In this document: one piece after another, positions 24,513 through 32,900 of the stretch
How the letters are laid out: the number at the start of each line of letters is the position of its first letter
Position numbering within the stretch: the first letter of the stretch is position 1
Translations under genes and position numbers: made by a program
From: Agathobaculum desmolans ATCC 43058
GTDB lineage: Bacteria; Bacillota; Clostridia; Oscillospirales; Butyricicoccaceae
Length of the DNA stretch: 44,409 bases
Assembly: GCF_000701665.1 (NCBI RefSeq)
Contig: NZ_JNJN01000024.1
Location: forward strand, 1-44,409
Direction: 5' to 3'
The notes under the pieces: model-generated
What the model saw: the letters and a program-made list of their open reading frames with translations, nothing else
Databases searched by the model: none
Told to the model about the DNA's origin: nothing

Positions 24513-26960
24513 ATGCCAAAGTATCAGTACACAAAAACCGCTTTGAAGGAAGCGATCGCAGGCAAGCTGCAGCGCCATTTCGGCCGCGAGGTTGCCGATG
24601 CTTCCAAGGAACAGGTTTACGAAGCCTGCGCCCTCGTCGTACGCGACGCCCTGACCGAGCATATGATCGAGACGCAGAACGAAGTTGAAAAGAACGGAGA
24701 GCGGCAGGTGCACTACCTGTGCATGGAATTTCTGGTCGGCCGCAGCCTGCGCAACAATGCCTATAACCTCGGCATTCTGCCGGCGATGACCGAAGCACTG
24801 AAGGAAATGGGCTACGAGATGGCCGATATCTTTGAGGAAGAGGCCGACCCCGGTCTCGGCAACGGCGGTCTGGGCCGTCTGGCGGCCTGCTATATGGACG
24901 GCATGGCCACCACCGGCGTGCGCGGCACGGGCTACTCCATCCGCTATGAGCACGGCATTTTCAAGCAGAAGATCGAGGACGGCAAGCAGGTCGAGCTGCC
25001 GGATTCCTGGCTGGCATCGGGCGATGTGTGGCACATCCCTGCGATGGATGACACCCGCGAGGTCAAAATCGGCGGCACGGTGGACAGCTACTTTGATGAA
25101 AGCGGCAAGCTGGTCGTCAAGTACCACGATTATACGCCGGTGCTCGCGGTGCCGTATGATATGCCGGTTTCCGGCTATGATACCGACAATGTCGCTACCC
25201 TGCGCCTGTGGGAGGCCAGAAGCCCGATCGCGCTGGATATGAAGCTGTTCTCTTCGGGCGAATACCTCAAGGCGCTGGAAAAGCACGCGATGGCGGAAAC
25301 TATCTCGATGGTGCTCTACCCCGAGGATAATCACCGCGAGGGCCAGTCCCTGCGCCTCAAGCAGCAGTACTTCCTTGTTTCTGCTACCTTGCAGGACATC
25401 TGCGCCAAGCACAAGGCCAAGTACGGCACGCTGGAGAATTTTGCGCACAAGCATGTGCTGCACATCAACGATACCCACCCGACGCTGGTCATCCCCGAGC
25501 TGATGCGCATCCTGATGGACGAGAACGATATGAGCTGGGAGAATGCGTGGAATATCACCAGCCAGTCGGTTGCGTATACCAACCACACGGTTATGCCGGA
25601 GGCGTTGGAGTGCTGGCCGGTATCGCTGCTGCAGGAGCTGATGCCCCGCGTCATGCAGATCATCTACGAAATCAACGAGCGCTTCTGCAAGGAGCTGTGG
25701 AGCTACTTCCCGAATGATTTCCAGAAGATCTCCAAGCTCGCCATCGTGGCGGACGGTACGGTCCGCATGGCGCATCTGGCGATTGCCGGCTCGTTCTCGA
25801 TCAACGGCGTATCCGCGCTGCATTCCGAGATCCTTAAGAACCGTGTATTCAATGATTTCTATAAGATTTACTCTTCCAAGTTCTGCAATGTGACCAACGG
25901 CATTGCGCACCGCCGCTGGCTGTGCGAGGCCAACCCCGCACTGGCAGAGCTGATCGAAAGCAAGATCGGCAAGGGCTACCGCAAGCACCCGTCCGAGCTG
26001 CAGGTGCTGGCCAACTACGGCAGCGATACCGCCCTGCTCGCGCGTCTGGGTGAGATCAAGCGCGACAATAAGCAGCGTTTGGCCGATTATATCAAGGAGC
26101 ATAACGGCATCGAGGTCAATATGGACTCGATCTTTGACGTACAGGTGAAGCGCCTGCATGAGTACAAGCGCCAGATGCTCAACATCCTGCACATTATTTC
26201 GCTGTACCATAAGCTCAAGGAAAACCCGCACATGCCGTTTGTGCCGCGCACCTTTATTTTCGGTTCCAAGGCGGCGCCGGGCTATGCGGTGGCGAAAAAG
26301 ACCATTCAGCTCATCAACTCCCTGTCCAACCTGATCAACAACGATCCGGATATCGGCGATAAGCTCAAGGTTGTGTTCATTGAGGATTATAAGGTTTCTC
26401 TGGCGGAGATGATCATGCCGGCGGCCGAGGTTTCCGAGCAGATCTCGATTGCGGGCAAGGAAGCTTCCGGTACGGGCAACATGAAGTTCATGATGAACGG
26501 CGCGCTCACCATCGGCACGATGGACGGCGCGAATGTGGAGATCTGCGAAGCAGTCGGCCGCGAGAATATCTTTATCTTCGGTATGGAAACACCCGAGGCG
26601 GAGGCGCTCGCAGCTTCCGGCAACTACGAGCCGATGGTCATTTACCAGAACGATCCGGTTATCCGCGGCGTGATGGATCACATGATCCATGGCTTCGGCG
26701 ACGGGGTGGACTATACCGATCTGGCTAACCTGCTGCTGCACGGCGGCAACGGCGGACCGGCGGACCGCTATATGTCCCTGAAGGACTTTGCTTCCTATGC
26801 AGTCGCGCAGGAGCGTGTGGGCGAGATGTACCGCCGTCCGGAAAACTGGAACTATATGTCGCTGATGAACATTGCCAATTCCGGCCGCTTTGCATCCGAC
26901 CGTTCGGTTGCGGAGTATGCGCAGAATATTTGGCGTGTGAAGACCAATTTCGCATTCTGA
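24513..26960 (+). CDS. glgP: Glycogen/starch phosphorylase
   Basis: 815 residues, GT35 family, PLP-dependent. Releases glucose-1-phosphate from the non-reducing ends of glycogen or maltodextrin. PLP lysine is K658 in GTGNMKFMMNGALTIGTMDG; other landmarks are CMEFLVGRSL, LGNGGLGRLAACYMDG, KRLHEYKRQ and VFIEDYKVS. RBS GAGGAG is 13 nt before the ATG. It closes the glycogen cluster, so synthesis and breakdown are transcribed together. A clear terminator follows. Confidence 0.97.
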   Translation: MPKYQYTKTALKEAIAGKLQRHFGREVADASKEQVYEACALVVRDALTEHMIETQNEVEKNGERQVHYLCMEFLVGRSLRNNAYNLGILPAMTEALKEMGYEMADIFEEEADPGLGNGGLGRLAACYMDGMATTGVRGTGYSIRYEHGIFKQKIEDGKQVELPDSWLASGDVWHIPAMDDTREVKIGGTVDSYFDESGKLVVKYHDYTPVLAVPYDMPVSGYDTDNVATLRLWEARSPIALDMKLFSSGEYLKALEKHAMAETISMVLYPEDNHREGQSLRLKQQYFLVSATLQDICAKHKAKYGTLENFAHKHVLHINDTHPTLVIPELMRILMDENDMSWENAWNITSQSVAYTNHTVMPEALECWPVSLLQELMPRVMQIIYEINERFCKELWSYFPNDFQKISKLAIVADGTVRMAHLAIAGSFSINGVSALHSEILKNRVFNDFYKIYSSKFCNVTNGIAHRRWLCEANPALAELIESKIGKGYRKHPSELQVLANYGSDTALLARLGEIKRDNKQRLADYIKEHNGIEVNMDSIFDVQVKRLHEYKRQMLNILHIISLYHKLKENPHMPFVPRTFIFGSKAAPGYAVAKKTIQLINSLSNLINNDPDIGDKLKVVFIEDYKVSLAEMIMPAAEVSEQISIAGKEASGTGNMKFMMNGALTIGTMDGANVEICEAVGRENIFIFGMETPEAEALAASGNYEPMVIYQNDPVIRGVMDHMIHGFGDGVDYTDLANLLLHGGNGGPADRYMSLKDFASYAVAQERVGEMYRRPENWNYMSLMNIANSGRFASDRSVAEYAQNIWRVKTNFAF

Positions 26961-27002
26961 CCGGTCTGCGCGGAAAACGCGTACCGGCTTCGGCGAAATA
27001 CG

Positions 27003-27029
27003 ATCCCCCGGCTGTGGCCGGGGGATTTT
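27003..27029 (+). terminator. Terminator of the glycogen cluster
   Basis: Perfect 10-bp stem ATCCCCCGGC / GCCGGGGGAT with a TGTG loop, followed by a short TTT run. 42 nt after the glgP stop. Confidence 0.75.
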
Positions 27030-27061
27030 GCAAATACGGAAGCACCGGAGGAGGAAGCGCG

Positions 27062-27487
27062 ATGGCACAGAAGGATACTGCGGTAGGAATGCTGATCCCG
27101 CTGGGCGTACATGCCCTTTGCTGCGCCGCCAATTTTGCCGCCTTTTGGAATGGGGATATCACGGCGCGCTATGTGATGATAAGCGTGCTGTATGTGCTGT
27201 TTGGCTTTTGGTATCCCTGGGCGGCGCGGCGGCTGCCGTGCGCATGGGCGACGACGGCTGCGATCGCCGGTCTGCTGGCGGTTACGGCGCTGCTGGCCAA
27301 TGTGGTCAAATATGTTTGGATAGACGGCTTCGGCGTGCTCTTTGTGTTTTGGGCAGTGTTGGGCCCGCCGCCGTCCGGTGCGTTTTTATGGATGCCGCGG
27401 GTTGGTCTGTCAGCGCTGGCGGTGTATGCACTGCTTTGGCTGCTGTACCTGCTGGCGCTGCGGCGTAAGATACGAAAGGAAACGTGA
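27062..27487 (+). CDS. Small integral membrane protein of unknown function
   Basis: 141 residues, almost wholly hydrophobic with four or five membrane segments (about 9-28, 36-55, 62-85, 92-108, 114-132) and a basic end LRRKIRKET, which suggests a cytoplasmic C-terminus. Cysteines C18 and C19 lie in the first segment. No family is recognised. GGAGGAGG lies 6 nt before the chosen ATG. The stop TGA lies 2 nt before the ATG of the following acetyltransferase, so the two are probably co-translated. It comes after the glycogen-cluster terminator, so a link to glycogen is not implied. Confidence 0.75.
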   Translation: MAQKDTAVGMLIPLGVHALCCAANFAAFWNGDITARYVMISVLYVLFGFWYPWAARRLPCAWATTAAIAGLLAVTALLANVVKYVWIDGFGVLFVFWAVLGPPPSGAFLWMPRVGLSALAVYALLWLLYLLALRRKIRKET

Positions 27488-27489
27488 AC

Positions 27490-28041
27490 ATGGAATTACG
27501 AACCGAACGGCTGCTGCTGCGGCCGTTCCGCGAGGAGGATGCGGCAGCACTGTATGCATGCTCCTGCGAGGAGGAGGTAGGCCGCAGCGCGGGCTGGAAG
27601 CCGCATGAGAGCGTCGAGGAATCGGCCGATATCCTGCATCTGGTATTTCTGGATCAGCCCACGGTGTGGGCGATCGAACGGCGGGCGGACAGCCGTCTGC
27701 TCGGCTCGGTCGGGCTGATTGCGGACGGGGCGCGGCAGTACGGCTCGGCCCGGGCGCTCGGCTACTCGCTGGGCAGGGATTACTGGGGGCAGGGCTATAT
27801 GACCGAGGCGGTGCGCTGCGTGCTGCGGTTCGGCTTCGACCGGCTGCGGCTCGATCTGGTATCGGCAACCTGCTATCCGGAGAATCATAGGTCGCGCCGT
27901 GTGCTGGAAAAATGCGGCTTCTGTTATGAGGGAACGCTGCGCCGCGCCGAGCTTCTGTATAACGGCGAAATATGCGACCATATGCACTTCTGCCTGCTGC
28001 ACGAAACCGCAGAACAACTGGATTTGTGCACGAAAAAATAA
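27490..28041 (+). CDS. GNAT-family N-acetyltransferase (RimJ/RimL-like)
   Basis: 183 residues, Acetyltransf_3 type. The N-terminus LRTERLLLRPFREEDA is characteristic; the acetyl-CoA region is LGYSLGRDYWGQGYMTEAV, and the C-terminal NHRSRRVLEKCGF motif follows. Members acetylate ribosomal-protein N-termini, antibiotics or small molecules; the substrate here is unknown. The ATG at 27490 is chosen because AAAGGA lies 9 nt upstream; a GTG at 27484 is too close to it. Its start is 3 nt beyond the end of the membrane-protein gene. Confidence 0.9.
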   Translation: MELRTERLLLRPFREEDAAALYACSCEEEVGRSAGWKPHESVEESADILHLVFLDQPTVWAIERRADSRLLGSVGLIADGARQYGSARALGYSLGRDYWGQGYMTEAVRCVLRFGFDRLRLDLVSATCYPENHRSRRVLEKCGFCYEGTLRRAELLYNGEICDHMHFCLLHETAEQLDLCTKK

Positions 28042-28049
28042 TTTATTCC

Positions 28050-28078
28050 TTACATTTGATCGGAAAAGGTGCTATAAT
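28050..28078 (+). promoter_or_regulatory. Promoter of the CarD-like gene
   Basis: TTACAT (28050-28055), 17-nt spacer ending TGC (extended -10), TATAAT (28073-28078). Confidence 0.7.
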
Positions 28079-28095
28079 AGAAATAGAATAGCAAA

Positions 28096-28120
28096 GCGGC
28101 AGCGTGTAGGACGCTGCCGC
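28096..28120 (+). promoter_or_regulatory. Perfect hairpin in the 5' leader of the CarD-like gene
   Basis: GCGGCAGCGT and ACGCTGCCGC pair over 10 bp around a 5-nt loop, in the leader about 20-nt before the RBS GAGGAGG. No T run follows. A 5' mRNA stabiliser or a protein-binding site are possible; no known riboswitch is recognised. Confidence 0.5.
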
Positions 28121-28146
28121 GCAACCGTTTTGTGAGGAGGTTTATC

Positions 28147-28647
28147 ATGTATCAGGCGGGGGAATTTATCGTTTACGGCACCAGCGGCGTTTGCAGGGTG
28201 GAAGGCGTCGGCACGCCGCCCTTTGCTGCGGAGGAAGAACGGCTGTATTATAAGCTTACCCCGGTCTCCGGTACGGAAACGATCTATATCCCCACCGACT
28301 CACCGGTGTTTACCCGTCCGGTCATCACACGTGCGCAGGCGGAGAACCTGATCGCTTCCATCCCTTCGATTGAGGAGGATTCGTTTACCTCGCACAGTGC
28401 GCGGCTGTCCAGTGAGCACTATCAGGCGGCGCTGCAAAGCCATGACTGCCGCGATCTGGTGCAGCTCATCAAAACGGTTTACGCCAGATCCAAGCGGGGC
28501 GGGAGGCGTGTCAGCCAGATCGACCAGCGTTACCGCAAGCGGGCGGAAGATCTGCTGCACGGTGAGCTGGCGGTTGCCCTTGGCATCCCGGTCAGCGAGG
28601 TGCCGCCTTACATCGCGCGTGTGATCGCGCAGAAGAAAACCTCATAA
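28147..28647 (+). CDS. CarD/CdnL-family transcription regulator
   Basis: 166 residues. The N-terminal CarD_CdnL_TRCF RNA-polymerase-interaction domain (1 to about 65) reads YQAGEFIVYGTSGVCRVEGV and includes YYKLTPV and IYIPTDSP; the same fold is in Mfd at 489-550 here. The C-terminal helical part, with RSKRGGRRVSQIDQRY, would contact DNA. In other bacteria CarD stabilises open promoter complexes, at rRNA promoters among others. The ATG at 28147 is preferred to a GTG at 28132 that lies inside the RBS GAGGAGG. Own promoter upstream, 20-bp terminator downstream. Confidence 0.9.
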   Translation: MYQAGEFIVYGTSGVCRVEGVGTPPFAAEEERLYYKLTPVSGTETIYIPTDSPVFTRPVITRAQAENLIASIPSIEEDSFTSHSARLSSEHYQAALQSHDCRDLVQLIKTVYARSKRGGRRVSQIDQRYRKRAEDLLHGELAVALGIPVSEVPPYIARVIAQKKTS

Positions 28648-28681
28648 CCGCATTGCGGCGATAGATTGCCGCGGGCGTCAG

Positions 28682-28725
28682 AAAAGTATAAACCGTCAGG
28701 CATTTGCCTGACGGTTTATACTTTT
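28682..28725. terminator. Bidirectional terminator between the CarD-like and MATE genes
   Basis: A 20-bp perfect stem (AAAAGTATAAACCGTCAGGC at 28682-28701 and complement at 28706-28725) with an ATTT loop. The A and T ends make it work on both strands for these convergent genes. Confidence 0.92.
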
Positions 28726-28757
28726 ATCTTGTAACAGGCTGCGGCACTGCGATCTGC

Positions 28758-30089
28758 TCAGCCATAATGATAGGTTTTCCGTTTATACCACAGCAGGGCA
28801 AGCGAGATGACCGCACCAATCCCCTCCGCGGCGATGACTGCCGTCCAGATCCCGTCCAGACCGAACAGCAGCGGCATCAGCAGCACCATGCCGCCGCGCA
28901 GCAGCAGGGTGCGCAGGAAGGAGATCAGGGCGGACAGGCCGCCGTTGCACAGCGCGGTAAAAAACGCGGAAGCGTAAATGTTGATCCCGGAAAACAGGTA
29001 GCACAGCGCGAACAGGCGGAAGCCGTGCACGGTCAGCTCGAGCAGCTCAGGGTGGTAGCCGACGAATGCGGCGGACAGCGGGCGGCTGAGCACTTCGCTC
29101 AGCAGGACCATCGCGCAGGAGGTCACGCCGATCACGGCCATGCTTTTGCGGAATACGTTTTTCAGCTCGGCGTGGTTGTCCGCACCGTAATGGAAGCTGA
29201 TAATGGGCGCACTGCCGAGTGAAAAACCGAGAAAGGCCGCAATAAACACAAAATCCACATACATCATAACCGAATAGGCGGCTACGCCCAGTTCTCCGAT
29301 CAGGCGCATCAGCTGGATGTTGTACAGGATGCCGACAAAGGAAGAGGAGATGTTGCTCATCAGCTCGGAGGAACCGTTCACGCAGGCCTGCAGCAATTCG
29401 CGTCCATACAGACGGGTGCGGGTCAGGCGCAGACCATCGCGGCCCGGGCGCAGGAAATACAGCAGCGGCAGCACACCGCCGACCAGATATCCCAGCACGG
29501 TGGCGATTGCCGCGCCCGCCACGCCGAGGCCGCATACCGCGATCAGGATATAGTCGAACACCATGTTGGTCGCGCCCGCCGCAATCGACAGAAACAGACC
29601 CAGATGCGGCTTTTCCGCCACCACAAAAAAGCTTTGCAGGGTGGTTTGCAGCATAAACGGCACGCTGCCGCCCAGCAGGATGCCGCCGTAGACCAGGCAG
29701 TCGTGCAGCAGCAGGTCGCTTGCGCCGGCCAGCCGCGCCAGCGGCTCCAGAAACAGCAGGCAGCCCGCGGTCAGCACTGCGCCGAGCAGGATGACCGCGT
29801 AGATAATCATGGAAAAATAGCGGCTGGCGAGTGCGGGCTGCCCCTCGCCCAGCGTGCGCGCCACGATGGCGCTGCCGCCCGTGCCCAGCATAAAGCCGAA
29901 TGCGCCCACGATCATTGCCAGCGGGAACATGATATTGACTGCGCTCAGCGCCAGATCGCCCACCAGATTGGAAACAAACAGGCCGTCCACCACGCTGTAA
30001 ACCGAGGTGAATACCATCATGACCACCGAGGACAGCGTGAACCGCAGCAGTTTGCGATAGGTAAAATGATCGGATAATTTGATCTGCAT
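28758..30089 (-). CDS. MATE-family multidrug/cation efflux protein
   Basis: 443 residues with 12 predicted membrane segments in two similar halves. The N-terminus LRFTLSSVVMMVFTSVYSVVDG and the GTGGSAIVARTLGEGQ loop are typical of MATE transporters, which export drugs or metabolites using an Na+ or H+ gradient. RBS AGGAGG is 10 nt before the ATG. The promoter at 30155-30183 is a consensus sigma-A site with palindromic operator-like sequence in its spacer, so repression by an unlinked regulator is likely; no regulator gene is adjacent. Substrate unknown. Confidence 0.93.
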   Translation of the reverse strand: MQIKLSDHFTYRKLLRFTLSSVVMMVFTSVYSVVDGLFVSNLVGDLALSAVNIMFPLAMIVGAFGFMLGTGGSAIVARTLGEGQPALASRYFSMIIYAVILLGAVLTAGCLLFLEPLARLAGASDLLLHDCLVYGGILLGGSVPFMLQTTLQSFFVVAEKPHLGLFLSIAAGATNMVFDYILIAVCGLGVAGAAIATVLGYLVGGVLPLLYFLRPGRDGLRLTRTRLYGRELLQACVNGSSELMSNISSSFVGILYNIQLMRLIGELGVAAYSVMMYVDFVFIAAFLGFSLGSAPIISFHYGADNHAELKNVFRKSMAVIGVTSCAMVLLSEVLSRPLSAAFVGYHPELLELTVHGFRLFALCYLFSGINIYASAFFTALCNGGLSALISFLRTLLLRGGMVLLMPLLFGLDGIWTAVIAAEGIGAVISLALLWYKRKTYHYG

Positions 30090-30137
30090 GGGTAGGGAGC
30101 CTCCTGTGCGGGGAATCGGGGCGCTGCCCCTGTAATA

Positions 30138-30151
30138 ATACGAATTCGGAT
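30138..30151 (-). promoter_or_regulatory. Putative operator 2 of the MATE gene
   Basis: ATACGAATTCGGAT, near-palindromic and matching operator 1 at 12 of 14 positions. It lies just downstream of the -10 box, about the transcription start, 23 bp from operator 1 start to start. Confidence 0.5.
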
Positions 30152-30154
30152 TTT

Positions 30155-30183
30155 ATTATAATACGAATTCGTATCTCTGTCAA
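30155..30183 (-). promoter_or_regulatory. Consensus promoter of the MATE gene
   Basis: On the minus strand TTGACA (30178-30183), 17-nt spacer, TATAAT (30155-30160): a full match to the sigma-A consensus. Confidence 0.9.
30161..30174 (-). promoter_or_regulatory. Putative operator 1 of the MATE gene
   Basis: Perfect 14-bp palindrome ATACGAATTCGTAT inside the promoter spacer. A dimeric repressor of the TetR or MarR type bound here would block RNA polymerase; regulator not seen in the window. Confidence 0.6.
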
Positions 30184-30225
30184 CGGGGTGAGCGGGTGGG
30201 GATGCGTGCCGGAGGGTGTTTTTTG

Positions 30226-30254
30226 TTTACCTGTTGGCTGGTTTGTGCTATACT
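30226..30254 (+). promoter_or_regulatory. Candidate promoter of the GH13 gene
   Basis: TTTACC (30226-30231), 17-nt spacer ending in an extended TGC, TATACT (30249-30254). It lies after the first in-frame codons at 30216, which is why a later start is preferred for the gene. Confidence 0.6.
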
Positions 30255-30302
30255 GTATTGTGTATTATCGCAAATATTCTGATGATGTTTGGGGGAAATC
30301 AC

Positions 30303-32207
30303 TTGAGTTATTATCCCGACTGTATGTTTCGTTCCCGTGATCCGGAGTGTAAGTCGCCCTACGGCGCAGTGCCGGCCGGGCAGCCGGTAGAATTTTCCGC
30401 TTATCCCCTGCGGGAGCAGGGCACGGAGCACATCACCCTGTGGATCGAGGAGGACGGCGGCACGCCGCAGGCATTTCCTATGCGCTGGTTCGGTTTGGCC
30501 GGCGCACGCGACCGCTATCATACGACCTTTACACCGCCGCAGCCGGGGCTTTACTGGTATTATTTCACCTTGGATACCGCGGAAGGCCCGCGCTACTGCG
30601 CGCGCGGCTATGGCGGCCGGTCGGAGATTTTGGATGCGCCGGGCGATAAGTACCAGCTGACGGTATATGATCCCGCCTATCAGCCGCCGCGCTGGTTTGG
30701 GGAAGGGATCACCTATAATATCTTTCCGGATCGCTTCTGTCGGGATCGTATGCCTGTTCAGCCCGAGGGCGAGGGCATGGCGCCCCGTGTGCTGCATGAA
30801 AACTGGGATGATATCCCGGTTTACCGCCCGGATGAAAACGGTGAGATCCTGAATAACGACTTTTTCGGCGGCACGCTGCGCGGCGTGATCAGCAAGCTGG
30901 ATTATCTGGAAAGCCTGCATGTGCGGACGATCTACTTCAATCCGATCTTTCAGGCGTACTCCAACCACCGGTATGACACCGGTGATTACCTGCGGATCGA
31001 CCCGCAGCTTGGCACGGAGGAGGATTTCCGCACCCTATGCCGCGAGGCTGCGTCCCGTGGGATGCGCGTGGTGCTGGACGGTGTGTTCAACCACACCGGA
31101 TATGACAGCCGGTACTTCAATGCGCGCGGCCGGTATCACAGTGTGGGCGCGCACCAGTCGCAGGAATCCCCTTACTACCGGTGGTTTGATTTTCAGCAGT
31201 GGCCTGATCGGTACGGCTCGTGGTGGGGGATCTACACGCTGCCGCAGGTCAACGAGCAGGAGAAAAGCTATCAGGATTTTATCTTTGGAGATGCGGACAG
31301 CGTGGTGCGCCGCTGGCTGCGGCTGGGCGCGTCCGGCTGGCGGCTGGATGTGGCCGATGAGCTGCCGGACAGCTTTATCGCCGGGCTGAATGCGGCGGCC
31401 AAACGAGAAAAAGAGGATGCGCTCATCATTGGCGAGGTGTGGGAGGATGCCTCCAACAAGATCGCCTATTCCGAGCGCCGCCGTTATTTTCAGGGCGGCG
31501 AGCTGGATTCTGTGATGAATTACCCGCTGCGGGACGCGATCCTTGCGTTTTTGAACGGCGGCACCGCTGAGCATTTTGCCGAAAGCGTGGAGTGCATCCG
31601 GGAAAACTATCCGCGGGATGTGTTTTATAACCTGATGAATATCATCGGCACGCATGATACGCCGCGTGCGCTCACGCTGCTCGGTGTGTCCGAGGAGGAA
31701 GGGCACATGGACCGGGACGGCCGCGCCCACTATGCGCTGCCGCCGGAGCGGCTGAAGACCGCGCGCCGCAAGCTGGCGCTGGCAGCGGTGATCCAGTTCA
31801 CCATGCCCGGTTCGCCTACCATCTATTACGGAGATGAAGCCGGACGGCAGGGGTTTGAGGACCCCTTTAACCGCCGCACATATCCGTGGGGGGCGGAGGA
31901 TCGGGAGATCCTGGCCTTTTACCGCCGCTTGTGCGAGCTGCGCGCGGAGAGCGATACCCTGAACCGCGGTGGGCTGCGCTTCCGCGATTGTCAGGGTAAC
32001 CTGCTGCAGTATGAGCGGTACAGCGACCGTTCGCGTATCATTGTGCTGGTCAACCGCGGCTTGCAGCCGCAGAAAGCGCAGATCGACGCGCTGTATGCAG
32101 TGGAGATGTTCAGCACATGCGAATATGACAGCCAGGATGATACCGGTATTCATCTGACGGTGCCGCCGGAAAGCGCATTTTTGCTGCGCTGCTTTGGTGC
32201 TCCGTGA
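30303..32207 (+). CDS. GH13 alpha-glucosidase/neopullulanase-type hydrolase
   Basis: 634 residues from the TTG at 30303, which has GGGGGA 7 nt upstream and lies downstream of the predicted promoter; a start at 30216 would add 29 hydrophobic residues lying mostly before the transcription start. An immunoglobulin-like N-terminal domain (to about 125) precedes the barrel. Visible: DGVFNHTGYDS, nucleophile D349 (GWRLDVAD), acid/base E378 (IIGEVWED), D452 (GTHDTPR) and GSPTIYYGDEAG. This is the pattern of the cyclomaltodextrinase/neopullulanase group, which cleaves maltodextrins and cyclodextrins. No signal peptide with the chosen start, so probably cytoplasmic and able to trim products of glycogen breakdown. 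Confidence 0.88.
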   Translation: MSYYPDCMFRSRDPECKSPYGAVPAGQPVEFSAYPLREQGTEHITLWIEEDGGTPQAFPMRWFGLAGARDRYHTTFTPPQPGLYWYYFTLDTAEGPRYCARGYGGRSEILDAPGDKYQLTVYDPAYQPPRWFGEGITYNIFPDRFCRDRMPVQPEGEGMAPRVLHENWDDIPVYRPDENGEILNNDFFGGTLRGVISKLDYLESLHVRTIYFNPIFQAYSNHRYDTGDYLRIDPQLGTEEDFRTLCREAASRGMRVVLDGVFNHTGYDSRYFNARGRYHSVGAHQSQESPYYRWFDFQQWPDRYGSWWGIYTLPQVNEQEKSYQDFIFGDADSVVRRWLRLGASGWRLDVADELPDSFIAGLNAAAKREKEDALIIGEVWEDASNKIAYSERRRYFQGGELDSVMNYPLRDAILAFLNGGTAEHFAESVECIRENYPRDVFYNLMNIIGTHDTPRALTLLGVSEEEGHMDRDGRAHYALPPERLKTARRKLALAAVIQFTMPGSPTIYYGDEAGRQGFEDPFNRRTYPWGAEDREILAFYRRLCELRAESDTLNRGGLRFRDCQGNLLQYERYSDRSRIIVLVNRGLQPQKAQIDALYAVEMFSTCEYDSQDDTGIHLTVPPESAFLLRCFGAP

Positions 32208-32236
32208 CGGAACGCTTGGAAAATGAGGTGTGAGCG

Positions 32237-32785
32237 ATGGATATGAAGGAAAAACAGCTTTCCCATCAGTATTTTTTTGAGGGGAAGATCATGAAAGCGC
32301 GGCTCGATGAGGTGCTGCTGCCCAACGGGCATAAGGCGCCGCGCGAGGTGTGTGAGCATGTCGGCGGGGTGGGTGTGCTGCCCATCGACCGGGACGGCAA
32401 TGTGATTCTGGTGCGGCAGTTTCGCTACCCGTATGGGGAGGAACTGCTGGAGATCCCGGCCGGTAAGCTGGATCACGGCGAGGGCGAGTCTATCGCGGAC
32501 TGCGGCGCACGTGAGCTGCGCGAGGAGACCGGCTGCACCGCCGGACGGATCGTGCCGCTTGGGGCGCAGTATCCGTCGCCGGGCTTTTTGACCGAGGTGG
32601 TGCATCTGTTTGCCGCGCTTGATTTGACCGAGGGCGAGATGCAGCCGGATGAGGATGAATTCGTCGAGGTGGTGCGCCTGCCGGCCGCGGAGGTCGAGGC
32701 GATGATCGCCCGGGATGAGATCCGCGACGCCAAAACCATCGTGGCGATGTATCGGGCGAAGCTGAAAGGGCTTTTGCCCCATTAA
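32237..32785 (+). CDS. Nudix hydrolase, ADP-ribose pyrophosphatase type
   Basis: 182 residues. The Nudix signature is at about 79-102: AGKLDHGEGES then RELREETG, with the metal-binding glutamates of REExEE type. Relative to the standard G-x5-E-x7-RE spacing it carries two extra residues, so the first part of the box is slightly irregular. Upstream RQFRYPYGEELLEIPAGK and downstream SPGFLTEVVHLF match ADP-ribose/ADP-sugar pyrophosphatases such as NudF. RBS GAGGTG lies 8 nt before the ATG, 29 nt after the GH13 gene, so the pair is likely an operon. An ADP-glucose-directed role is possible but unproven. Confidence 0.9.
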   Translation: MDMKEKQLSHQYFFEGKIMKARLDEVLLPNGHKAPREVCEHVGGVGVLPIDRDGNVILVRQFRYPYGEELLEIPAGKLDHGEGESIADCGARELREETGCTAGRIVPLGAQYPSPGFLTEVVHLFAALDLTEGEMQPDEDEFVEVVRLPAAEVEAMIARDEIRDAKTIVAMYRAKLKGLLPH

Positions 32786-32840
32786 GGGGCTTCAAAGTCC
32801 CCTATATACGGAAAGCGGTTCGGAAAGAAGCCGCTTTTCG
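32786..32840 (+). repeat. Two-hairpin intergenic unit, copy 2
   Basis: Begins at the Nudix stop. Stem 1 AGGGG(CTT)/(AAG)TCCCCT at 32785-32803; stem 2 CGGAAAGCGG (32809-32818) with CCGCTTTTCG (32831-32840). The junction CCCCTATATACG at 32799-32810 is identical to 16488-16499, and the stems differ in sequence but keep pairing. Confidence 0.7.
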
Positions 32841-32900
32841 ACGCCCCGAATGGCAAAGTGATTCGCTGTTTGAAATATGACCTTCGGATGAGGAGGAAAT

